A DNA stretch of 56,641 nucleotides, taken from NCBI GenBank assembly GCA_016223105.1, contig JACRPR010000061.1:1-56641 (forward strand), written 5' to 3'. Origin of the DNA: Chloroflexota bacterium (lineage in GTDB: Bacteria > Chloroflexota > Anaerolineae > UBA4142). Shown piece by piece: positions 24,546 to 31,562 of the stretch. The translations under genes and the position numbers were made by a program. Each line of letters opens with the position of its first letter. Position 1 is the stretch's first letter. The notes below the pieces were generated by a model. The model saw nothing but the letters and a program-made list of their open reading frames with translations, had not been told where the DNA came from and made no database searches.

Positions 24546-25192
24546 TATGGTGCAACACTTTCTGCAAGTTGTTTGAGATTCACGAACCAATGTTCCGCGT
24601 TCGCGCTTTTCACGTCTGGCATCAACCAATGAATTTCCAAATTCGGCACGTTGCGATGCACGGACAAGCGCACGAGTTTGCCGCCCGCGCGCGCCGCGAG
24701 CTCAATCAATGGTTTGACGCGTTCCGCGCTCGCACCGGAATGATACGCGTGCAAAGACGTATCGCCAAGTTCGAGCGGCGTCCAATTTTTTTTCTTGACA
24801 TCGCGCTCGGTGCGATGCGTCGTCCATCCTTTGGGATCGAATACTTCGAGTTCGAATTTAGGCGCGCCGTGCAAGTGCGCGCGAAAGATCAACAGATCGC
24901 GCCTGCCGCGCCAGCGCGCCCACGCCCACCAGATCAACACATCGCGCGGCTCAAACACCGCGAGCGTTTCGGTGCTCCGAAACGGTGCGTGCGCTTTCGC
25001 GATTTTCAATTCCATCACCGACGAGCCGAGCCAGCGCATCGTCGTTTTTTCGCCGATGCGCGGCAAACCGTCGCGCATCCATTTCAGCAACGCATCGCCT
25101 TTGCGAACGTTGAGGTGCGTGCCAAGCGCGAACGAACCGAGAACAATCACCGCTAAAAATAATAGCAACGAAAAACTTGTACCTTCAGGCAT
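24545..25192 (-). CDS. Hypothetical protein with one N-terminal membrane helix
   Basis: A 215-residue protein. ATG 25190-25192 (preceded by TTGGAGCGAT) begins a single membrane helix (FSLLLFLAVIVLGSFALGTH). The cytoplasmic part has about 190 residues with many Trp and Arg (DVLIWWAWARWRGRRDLLIF) and a likely beta-sandwich. The longer in-frame version is rejected because it crosses the divergent promoter of the next gene. The gene is divergent from the small-protein/ArsA operon, sharing a 120-base intergenic region. No family was recognised and the function is unknown. Confidence 0.65.
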   Translation of the reverse strand: MPEGTSFSLLLFLAVIVLGSFALGTHLNVRKGDALLKWMRDGLPRIGEKTTMRWLGSSVMELKIAKAHAPFRSTETLAVFEPRDVLIWWAWARWRGRRDLLIFRAHLHGAPKFELEVFDPKGWTTHRTERDVKKKNWTPLELGDTSLHAYHSGASAERVKPLIELAARAGGKLVRLSVHRNVPNLEIHWLMPDVKSANAEHWFVNLKQLAESVAP

Positions 25193-25264
25193 ATCGCTCC
25201 AATCCTTTTTTTTCGCGCGTGAACGGGCGCGATTATAGCACGGCGCGCGTAACGCGTCAATGTT

Positions 25265-25293
25265 TTGACAACGCTTGGGCGCGATGCTATAAT
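25265..25293 (+). promoter_or_regulatory. Consensus sigma-70 promoter of the small-protein/ArsA operon
   Basis: TTGACA at 25265-25270 and TATAAT at 25288-25293 with the optimal 17-base spacer. It is the only perfect match to both hexamers noticed in the window, which suggests strong constitutive transcription. Confidence 0.85.
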
Positions 25294-25315
25294 GATTTTG
25301 ATGCAGGAAACCACA

Positions 25316-25603
25316 ATGTCTGACAAGCCGAAACGGTCCGGGTTTCTCCAAACGATTCGCGAATTTATTTACGGATTCACCGCGTTTGAATTTGAGCAAC
25401 ACGCTGTCGAAATGCGTTCGTCAATGGAAACGTTGTTTATGGCGATCACCTTTGGCGATATGCTCGGCTTGCCGATTATTCCCCCGTACTATTCTCTGCG
25501 AATGTTGCCCTACGTTGTCCCCAGTGTCGCGACGTGGAAGCGACGCGTTCTGCGCGAACGCGAAATGTTTGAAGACCACGATTTTGATTTGCACGGAATC
25601 TAA
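25316..25603 (+). CDS. Small protein A of the ArsA-linked pair (uncharacterised)
   Basis: A 95-residue protein. ATG 25316 follows CAGGAAACCACA. It begins with a polar segment (SDKPKRSGFLQTIREFIYGF), followed by HAVEMRSSMETLFMAITFGD and MLGLPIIPPYYSLRMLPYVV, then a basic tail (SVATWKRRVLRE) and an acidic end. The central part is hydrophobic but broken by PIIPPYY, so a re-entrant or peripheral membrane hairpin is more likely than a full span. It is 50-60 percent identical by eye to the next gene, with conserved MEx2F, GDxxGxP, PPYYSLRxLPYVVP and WKRR. I recognise no described family. The tight link to two ArsA-type ATPases suggests a partner or client of those proteins. Confidence 0.75.
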   Translation: MSDKPKRSGFLQTIREFIYGFTAFEFEQHAVEMRSSMETLFMAITFGDMLGLPIIPPYYSLRMLPYVVPSVATWKRRVLREREMFEDHDFDLHGI

Positions 25604-25629
25604 TCCGATTCTGCACAAAGGAGTGTCAA

Positions 25630-25920
25630 ATGCCGGAAGAAAAAATCAAGACCGAAAAACGCGGCGGGTTTGGTGGAGTCTTAGATACCCTCAAAGAGGT
25701 TCTCTACGGAATGGCGTCGCACGACATGAGCCGCTACGCCGTCCGCACGCGCGCCTCGATGGAACACCTCTTTATCCTCATCACGATGGGCGACCTGATC
25801 GGCGTCCCGATTTTGCCCCCGTATTATTCTCTGCGTTTATTGCCGTATGTCGTGCCGAACATCGCGACCTGGAAGCGCAGAATGTTGCGCGAAAAAGACA
25901 TCAGCGACGCGATGTTTTAA
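25630..25920 (+). CDS. Small protein B of the ArsA-linked pair (uncharacterised)
   Basis: A 96-residue paralogue of the preceding gene. ATG 25630 follows AAAGGAGTGTCAA. Conserved blocks in the same order are RxSMEHLFILITMGDLIGVP, ILPPYYSLRLLPYVVPNIAT and WKRRMLREKD. The N-terminus is Lys/Gly-rich (EEKIKTEKRGGFGG). Both copies keep the R/K-rich WKRR after the hydrophobic block, as in membrane-interface segments. Retention of two diverged copies matches the two diverged ATPases downstream. The gene is 26 bases after copy A and 20 bases before the homing-endonuclease-like gene. Function unknown. Confidence 0.75.
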   Translation: MPEEKIKTEKRGGFGGVLDTLKEVLYGMASHDMSRYAVRTRASMEHLFILITMGDLIGVPILPPYYSLRLLPYVVPNIATWKRRMLREKDISDAMF

Positions 25921-25940
25921 CGCGTGATTGCGACTCGGCA

Positions 25941-26795
25941 ATGCCAAGAGTACGCTTCACCGAAGAGGAATTGCGCGAACTCTATGAACAACAACGCTTG
26001 AGCATTCGCGCGATTGCCAAACAAAAGCGGGTTCATCCTGAGACGATCCGGGATTATCTCATTCTTTTCGGGATAGCACGGCGAAGTGTTGCTGAAGCCA
26101 AGATCAAGTATCCACGGCGCAGTTTTTCCGGCGACGCCATTGAGAAAGCGTACCTGTTGGGTTTCCGTGCCGGCGACCTGAATGTGCAGACCGCGAATTT
26201 TAGTCCGACTTCGCAAACCATCATTGTCGCCTGCGGCACGACTCGACCAGAACAAGTCGCGCTGTTTCGTTCACTTTTCGAAGCGTATGGTCATGTTGCT
26301 CAATATCAAAGTTCCGGCCAACTCTTTGCCGTATGCTATCTTGATCGCTCTTTCGATTTTCTGTTGGAGCAAGAGGATCGTGTCCCGGATTGGATCATCG
26401 CAGAGCCATGTTGTTTCGCTTCTTTTCTGGCGGGCTATATAGATGCCGAAGGATGCATCCAAGTTAAACGCCAGACCCGCGCGTCGGAAGTGATCATTCG
26501 CAGTTATGACAAAGGAATTCTCCAAGCGTGTTGGACGAGATTACAAGAACTAGACATCATCTGCCCACCCATTTATCTTGTCCAAACCAAAGGCGCGCGC
26601 GATGCTGACGGACCGATTTACCATGGAGATTATTGGGGTCTGGGGATCTATCGTCAGATGTCGCTGTTGCGCTTGTTCACTCTGATCGAACCGTACATGA
26701 AACATTCAAAGCGTCGGCAAGACATGCTGACCGCATGGAAAAATATCCGTGCCCACGCAAGGAACTCGGAGGAAACTAAATGGCAAATCAGCTAG
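25941..26795 (+). CDS. LAGLIDADG homing-endonuclease-like protein with HTH domain
   Basis: A 284-residue protein starting at ATG 25941. The N-terminal ~50 residues contain a helix-turn-helix (IRAIAKQKRVHPETIRDYLI). Two LAGLIDADG motifs follow at about residues 69-78 (YLLGFRAGD) and 164-174 (FLAGYIDAEGC), each ending in the acidic catalytic residue. It is therefore a single-chain, two-motif type. It is a free-standing gene rather than an intron or intein, with no splicing signals seen. It sits exactly between the small-protein pair and the ATPase pair and its last 16 bases overlap the first ATPase gene, including its ribosome binding site. The GC content is lower than the flanks. It looks like an acquired mobile gene that left the operon intact. 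Confidence 0.82.
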   Translation: MPRVRFTEEELRELYEQQRLSIRAIAKQKRVHPETIRDYLILFGIARRSVAEAKIKYPRRSFSGDAIEKAYLLGFRAGDLNVQTANFSPTSQTIIVACGTTRPEQVALFRSLFEAYGHVAQYQSSGQLFAVCYLDRSFDFLLEQEDRVPDWIIAEPCCFASFLAGYIDAEGCIQVKRQTRASEVIIRSYDKGILQACWTRLQELDIICPPIYLVQTKGARDADGPIYHGDYWGLGIYRQMSLLRLFTLIEPYMKHSKRRQDMLTAWKNIRAHARNSEETKWQIS

Positions 26796-27748
26796 GCGAA
26801 CTTGTCAAAAAGCACGCGTACGTGATGTTCGGCGGAAAAGGCGGACTAGGCAAAACGACGTTTTCTGCCGCGACTGCTTACTGGCTCGCGTCCCAAGGCA
26901 AGAAGGTGCTTGTGTTCTCGGTTGACCCGCAAGCCAGTCTCACCGACATTTTCCAAAAAGATATTTTCGGCAAAGGCGCGGTGCCGATTATGCCAAACCT
27001 GTGGGCGCAAGAGATTGATGCCGACAGCCACATTAAAGCGTACCAGAACGAAATCCGCAAAAAAATTCTCGATATGTACGGCTTTGATAAAGTGCCGGAC
27101 GAAATCGAGGACTACATTCAAGCCGCGTCCGCCGAACCGGCGATGGAAGAATCCGCGATTTTCGACGCGGTCGTGGACATTGTCGTCAAAGGCGATTACG
27201 ATTATTACATCTACGATCTCGTCCCGCTCGGACACGCGTTGTACTATCTTTCGATGGCGAAGGTGTACGACGAGTGGATCAACAAGATCACGAAACTGCG
27301 CGAAGAGATGCGCGAGTACGAAACGATGGTGTCGCGCATCAAGCGCGAAAAAGAAACGGACGAAGACAAAATTCTCACCGAACTGCTCTACATTAAGGGA
27401 CGCATCAACGCGTCGTCGTCCATCCTGACCGACAAGGAAAAAACCGCATTCTTTTTCGTCGTCGTGCCGGAAGAGATGATTATTCTCGACACGCAAAAAG
27501 CCGCCGAGTTGTTCGCGAAATTCGACGTGCCGATTGCCGGCTATGTCGTCAATCGCGTTCTGCCGGACGAACTGCGCCATCAAGAAGTCCCGGCGTATTT
27601 GAAAAATCGTTTGGCGATGCAGGGCGGCTATCTCGAAAAAATCAAAACGACGCTCGGCGATCAAGTGCGCGGCTTTGTGCCGGAAATGGAACGCGATGTG
27701 ACCGGCTTGGCGATGATCGAAAAACTCGCCAAGATTATGTACGGATAA
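26780..27748 (+). CDS. ArsA/Get3-type ATPase, copy A (altered switch II)
   Basis: A 322-residue P-loop ATPase of the ArsA/GET3 branch. ATG 26780 follows CGGAGGAAACTAA. The deviant Walker A is intact: FGGKGGLGKTT with the intermonomer Lys20 and Lys25. Switch I SVDPQASL keeps the catalytic Asp (residue 49). The usual DTAPTGHT switch II motif has become YDLVPLGHA: the Asp is kept but Thr-Ala and Thr are replaced. The middle region has a long charged helix (REEMREYETMVSRIKREKET). A short C-terminal segment (LGDQVRGFVPEMERDV) matches the family end. ArsA needs Cys ligands for arsenite; none of the usual set is seen, so arsenite export is not supported. It pairs with copy B 11 bases downstream. Confidence 0.85.
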   Translation: MANQLGELVKKHAYVMFGGKGGLGKTTFSAATAYWLASQGKKVLVFSVDPQASLTDIFQKDIFGKGAVPIMPNLWAQEIDADSHIKAYQNEIRKKILDMYGFDKVPDEIEDYIQAASAEPAMEESAIFDAVVDIVVKGDYDYYIYDLVPLGHALYYLSMAKVYDEWINKITKLREEMREYETMVSRIKREKETDEDKILTELLYIKGRINASSSILTDKEKTAFFFVVVPEEMIILDTQKAAELFAKFDVPIAGYVVNRVLPDELRHQEVPAYLKNRLAMQGGYLEKIKTTLGDQVRGFVPEMERDVTGLAMIEKLAKIMYG

Positions 27749-27759
27749 GCGAGGATGCA

Positions 27760-28740
27760 ATGGCTGGCATACAACAATCAATGACGCAATACGTACGCGA
27801 TCATTCCAAATTAAAGTACGTTTTCTTCGGCGGCAAGGGCGGCGTGGGCAAAACCGTGATGGCAGGCGTAACCGCGATGTGGTTCGCGCAACAAGGGCGC
27901 AAAACGATCCTCGCCTCGACCAACCCGGTGCACTCGCTTTCCGGCTTGCTCGATCAAAATGTGTTCGGGCAACCGACCGCGGTGAACAACGTGCCGAATC
28001 TGTGGGCATACGAAATTGACACGAAAGACACCATCGAACGTTCCAAAGTCGAAATCAAAAACAAGATTCAATGGTTTTTGAAATTCGCGGAAATTTCGAC
28101 GCAAGCCGATCAGTTCGTCGAATCGGCGACGATGAATCCGGCGTTCGAAGAATCGGCAATGTTCGAGAATATGGTCGAGTTGATGTTCAAGAACGAGTAC
28201 GAGGTGTACGTCTTCGACACCGCACCGACAGCGAACGCGCGACGATTGCTCGGAATGAGCAAGGTGTACTCGTTGTGGGTGAACAAGATGCTCAAGTCGC
28301 GCGAGGAAGCCAAGAGCTTGCGCGAATTGCTTTCGTTCACCAAGAAAAAAGAAGCCGACCCGTTGATGGATTACCTGGTCGGTTTCCGCGACCGCATGGC
28401 GCACGCGCGCGATTTGTTGACCGACAATCAACTCACGTCGTTCTTTTTCGTGACGCTTCCCGAAGCGTTACCGATCGCGGTGATCAAGCGCTTTATCAAT
28501 TGGTTTCACGATTTCGGCATTCCGGTCGGTGGCGTCGTCGTGAATATGGTGATTCAAAAAGACCAGGTTCACGCCGGCTCGCCGGAATTCGTCCGCAACC
28601 GCGTCGCGATGCAAGATGCGTATATGAAACAAATCTGGGAAGATTTCGATGGCAATGTGCGCGCGCTCTTGCCTTTGCTCGACGACGAAATTCGCGGCAC
28701 TCAGTCGCTCGATAAATTCGTCAAGCATGTGTTTGGGTAA
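27760..28740 (+). CDS. ArsA/Get3-type ATPase, copy B (switch I Asp to Asn)
   Basis: A 326-residue paralogue of copy A. ATG 27760 follows GCGAGGATGCA. Walker A reads FGGKGGVGKTV (Lys26, Lys31). Switch II is close to canonical (FDTAPTANARRLLGM). The switch I motif is STNPVHSL, with Asn at residue 55 where Get3 and ArsA have the catalytic Asp. The Asp-to-Asn change in Get3 abolishes hydrolysis and traps ATP. Copy B may thus bind but not hydrolyse ATP. The defects in A and B are complementary, consistent with a heterodimer like the two halves of classical ArsA. A long helix (MLKSREEAKSLRELLSFTKK) could form the client groove. A terminator follows, closing the operon. Confidence 0.85.
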   Translation: MAGIQQSMTQYVRDHSKLKYVFFGGKGGVGKTVMAGVTAMWFAQQGRKTILASTNPVHSLSGLLDQNVFGQPTAVNNVPNLWAYEIDTKDTIERSKVEIKNKIQWFLKFAEISTQADQFVESATMNPAFEESAMFENMVELMFKNEYEVYVFDTAPTANARRLLGMSKVYSLWVNKMLKSREEAKSLRELLSFTKKKEADPLMDYLVGFRDRMAHARDLLTDNQLTSFFFVTLPEALPIAVIKRFINWFHDFGIPVGGVVVNMVIQKDQVHAGSPEFVRNRVAMQDAYMKQIWEDFDGNVRALLPLLDDEIRGTQSLDKFVKHVFG

Positions 28741-28764
28741 TGGAGATTAGAGAGTAGCGATTGG

Positions 28765-28800
28765 AGGTTGGAGGCATGATGCTCCAACCTTTTTCTTTTT
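28765..28800 (+). terminator. Rho-independent terminator after the ArsA-type pair
   Basis: An 8-bp stem (GGTTGGAG with CTCCAACC, loop GCATGATG) precedes TTTTTCTTTTT. Confidence 0.85.
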
Positions 28801-28823
28801 GGGGTGTTGCGCCGAGACTGGCA

Positions 28824-29591
28824 TCACATTTGTAAAACGTTCATCACCGCGCGCACGTCGCGCGATTCTCTTACCCGGATCAACGCGAGTCCGCTTCGCA
28901 GGAGATTACCCACCGGCAATCGAATCGTATTGCCAAGCCCAGCCACGATTTGATCATGGCGCGCGATCTGTTGTTCAATTTTCTCGGGCGCGGTCTCCGC
29001 CAATTTGTTCGCGGCAAGCCACGCGAAATTCCGCGCCTTTTCGATTGCAAATCCGCAGAGTTGTTCGTCAGTGCGTCCACCCACGCGAGCCAGGATGCGA
29101 AACCAGGGCGAAATTTTTTGGATGCGTTCTTCCATCCCCGGAATCATTTCGTTCAACAGAACGGTGATCTCTAAAAAATCGCGCTTGAGCTTGGGCAATT
29201 CATTTCCCGGCGCCGCCTGCGCGGCGGCAATCGCCAGGTCGAGGTTGATGTGTGCATTCATTCCCAGGAGCAAATGCTGAAGAATGATCGGCGACCACGC
29301 GCGCGCCGCGCGAAATGCGACGGACCAACATTGCGTCGGCGTTTCACCGCGCCAGAATCGGTCGAGGGCATCCAAATACCGGCTGGCAAAAATCACGTCG
29401 AGTCGTTCCATCCGCGCGGCATCCTCAAACCGACCGGCAACAATCCCATCGCGCACGCGCACCGTGACATTGCGATAGAGGACGGCAAAGTAGCCGAGTT
29501 TGCTCTGCGCGCCGTAACAGCGCGCGATCACTTGATCCATCTGCGCGATGATGTCGGCGATGGTTTGATGCTGGCGGATTGGAGCTACCAA
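28824..29591 (-). CDS. DUF5995 family protein
   Basis: A 255-residue all-helical protein. It shows the DUF5995 pattern: MDQVIARCY..LGYFAVLYRNVTVRVRDGI, then EDAARMERLDVIFASRYLDA and ILQHLLLGMNAHINLDLAI, where the His-rich LQHLLLGMNAHIN stretch may bind metal. A TTG at 29591 is chosen as start because it follows AGGAACG and comes 11 bases after the stop of the upstream gene; a longer frame would overlap that gene. Family function is unknown. It forms a two-gene operon with the flippase-like membrane protein. Confidence 0.8.
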   Translation of the reverse strand: MVAPIRQHQTIADIIAQMDQVIARCYGAQSKLGYFAVLYRNVTVRVRDGIVAGRFEDAARMERLDVIFASRYLDALDRFWRGETPTQCWSVAFRAARAWSPIILQHLLLGMNAHINLDLAIAAAQAAPGNELPKLKRDFLEITVLLNEMIPGMEERIQKISPWFRILARVGGRTDEQLCGFAIEKARNFAWLAANKLAETAPEKIEQQIARHDQIVAGLGNTIRLPVGNLLRSGLALIRVRESRDVRAVMNVLQM

Positions 29592-29602
29592 ATGGTTCGT
29601 TC

Positions 29603-30577
29603 CTATTCTACGTTCGACCGGGTCGGCGCGAGCGCGCGTTCGCGCCACCATAACACGCCGCCTGGCAAACTCGTGAGCACGATCAGCAAATGAAAAATCA
29701 ATGACATTGCGATCGCGACTTCGTTCGACATTCCGACCAGTCCGAAAAAAAAAGCGGCAGTCAATTCTTTCGCGCCGAGTCCGTTGACCGAAATCGGAAT
29801 CAATAACACGAACGCGATCAACGGATTAAACAGGAAAAAATAAAAAATCGAAATCTGCGCGCCGAGCGCGACGGCGACGGTGTACCACACGAGCGTCGTG
29901 ATGATGACGATGCCAACCGATAACGCGAGATTGAGCGCGAGCGCGCGATAACTCGTGCGATACACTTGCAAGGCGTGGTACACGCGCGCGGCAATCGGTT
30001 GCACGCGCGCGAGTGGGCCCCAATCGAAAATCATTTTGACGCGTTGCCCGACGCGGCGACTAAACAGTAACGCCGATCCGCCGATAAAGATCGTCGCCGC
30101 GATCACGGTCGCGATTTCGATCTGTTCCAATTCCGCGCCGCGCGTGAGCGTTGTCGCGGCGAGCGCCGCCATCACGACCGCCATACCCAGGAACGCGCAC
30201 AAGCCCATCAAGCGATCCACCAACACGGAAATTGCCGCGGCTTCGGCACGCCCGCTCGCGCGCGCCAAGCCGTACGCGCGTACGACATCGCCGCCGATGT
30301 TGCTCGGCAGGACGTTGCCAAAAAATAATCCGACGAGCGTGTACGTCAACAGCGCGCCGAACGACGCGCTCAAATTTTGCGCGTGCGCGACGACGTGCCA
30401 CTTGAGCGCATTAACAACAATCGCGCCAAAGTACAGCGCGAGTGCGATCAGCAACAAGCCAAGATCCGCGCGCGCCAATTGCCGTCCCATCGCGGCGAGA
30501 TCAACCCGCGTGAGCAGAAACGCAATGATCGCGACCGTTACGCTGATTTTCAGAATCGTGCCAACTGTGTTTTTCAT
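29603..30577 (-). CDS. Flippase-like membrane protein (LPG synthase TM / AglD2 family)
   Basis: A 324-residue protein with about eight membrane helices of the lysylphosphatidylglycerol synthase transmembrane family. Motifs are FLLTRVDLAAMGRQLARADL near the N-terminus, LLTYTLVGLFFGNVLPSNIGGDVVRAYGLA (the NxxPSxIGGD signature), and NPLIAFVLLIPISVNGLGAKE. Such proteins are thought to flip lipid-linked sugars or to transfer residues to lipids. The neighbours upstream are GT2 and GT-C enzymes, so a role in lipid-linked glycan export is likely. It has the ATG at 30575-30577 and lies 76 bases downstream of the GT2 gene across a repeat. Confidence 0.85.
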   Translation of the reverse strand: MKNTVGTILKISVTVAIIAFLLTRVDLAAMGRQLARADLGLLLIALALYFGAIVVNALKWHVVAHAQNLSASFGALLTYTLVGLFFGNVLPSNIGGDVVRAYGLARASGRAEAAAISVLVDRLMGLCAFLGMAVVMAALAATTLTRGAELEQIEIATVIAATIFIGGSALLFSRRVGQRVKMIFDWGPLARVQPIAARVYHALQVYRTSYRALALNLALSVGIVIITTLVWYTVAVALGAQISIFYFFLFNPLIAFVLLIPISVNGLGAKELTAAFFFGLVGMSNEVAIAMSLIFHLLIVLTSLPGGVLWWRERALAPTRSNVE

Positions 30578-30587
30578 TCACGTTTTT

Positions 30588-30650
30588 TTCCGCGCATCAC
30601 GCGAATTTTCGCGAACTTGTTTTTTATTCGCAAAGATTCGCGTGATGCGC
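30588..30650. repeat. Palindromic repeat, GCGAATTTTCGCGAA type
   Basis: TCACGCGAATTTTCGCGAAC pairs with ATTCGCAAAGATTCGCGTGA around TTTTTT. Fills the gap between two minus-strand glycan genes. Confidence 0.65.
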
Positions 30651-30653
30651 GGA

Positions 30654-31562
30654 TCACTTGTCCCCATTTGTCGGCGCGTGCTCCACTTTTTTCGTCGTCC
30701 ACGCGATATCCCAAACAACGTGCTTGTTGCCTTTGACATAGTAATCGTACAGCCCCAGCACGCGCGCGAGCGCTTCGACGCCCGCGAGCGCGCCGAGCGT
30801 CCAGATCAAACGCAACGCGTTCCACACTTCATCGAACCCGATTCGCAAAACGCGCCCGGTGTCGAGACTCGAGACGCGATAACCGTACTTGCGTTTCAAA
30901 TGCAAATGCCCGGCATAGTTGCGGCGGCGTTGCATAATAAATTCGCCGAGCGTTTCGGGTCCCATATTGTAGACGACCGCTTCGGGCGCGTAATGCACTT
31001 GCAAGCCGCGCCGAATCACGAGCGCCTCGACGAACGCTTCATCCATCGCGACATCCGGCGGCAAGTGCGTGAACACTTTGCGAAATGCGATCAATTCGCC
31101 GGTGCGCGGAATTTCGAGACAGAGTTGATGTTCCATTCGCAAACGCAAATGCGACATATAGCCGACGATATGTGCCGGCACATTCACCGGCACTTTTTGC
31201 GCGCCGGTCATTCCGACTTGCGGATCCGCGAACAGTTTGACCAGGTTCTCAAGCGTGTCCGCGCGCGGCAGAGTGTCGCCGCTTTCGAGGACGCAAATTT
31301 CTTCGCGCGCGCGCGCGAGGAATTGATTGATCGCGGAGGTTTTGCCTTCGCGTTTTTCCTGCACGATCAATTGGATGCGCGAATCTTGCGCGGCGGACTC
31401 TTGAATGATCGCGACGGTGTTGTCCGTGCAACCGCTCGCGACGACGATGATTTCGGTAATCTCGACGGTCTTCAATTCTTGCGCGAGCATCGCCGCGAGC
31501 AATTTGCCGATGTTCGCCTGTTCATTGTGCGCGGTGATCCCGACACTGCAACGAATGGTCAT
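30654..31562 (-). CDS. Family 2 glycosyltransferase
   Basis: A 302-residue GT-A enzyme. It opens with SVGITAHNEQANIGKLLAAM, has IIVVASGCTDNT for the nucleotide region, and LESGDTLPRAD in place of a standard DxD metal site. A C-terminal helix region (VWNALRLIWTLGALAGVEAL) may touch the membrane. It is one base downstream of the membrane glycosyltransferase stop and probably co-translated. Family 2 enzymes use nucleotide- or lipid-linked sugars; the acceptor cannot be told from sequence. The replacement of DDG by SG at the first Asp is odd and could mean different metal use. Confidence 0.82.
   Translation of the reverse strand: MTIRCSVGITAHNEQANIGKLLAAMLAQELKTVEITEIIVVASGCTDNTVAIIQESAAQDSRIQLIVQEKREGKTSAINQFLARAREEICVLESGDTLPRADTLENLVKLFADPQVGMTGAQKVPVNVPAHIVGYMSHLRLRMEHQLCLEIPRTGELIAFRKVFTHLPPDVAMDEAFVEALVIRRGLQVHYAPEAVVYNMGPETLGEFIMQRRRNYAGHLHLKRKYGYRVSSLDTGRVLRIGFDEVWNALRLIWTLGALAGVEALARVLGLYDYYVKGNKHVVWDIAWTTKKVEHAPTNGDK

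Noticed and set aside
26780..28740. Arsenite efflux ATPase (arsA) function.
   Set aside because: No ArsB, ArsD or ArsR neighbour, and the Cys metal-site residues of classical ArsA are not found in either copy.
28741..28764. Possible small CDS between the ArsA-type pair and its terminator.
   Set aside because: Only 24 bases, low complexity (GGAGATTAGAGAGTAGCGAT), no start with ribosome site.
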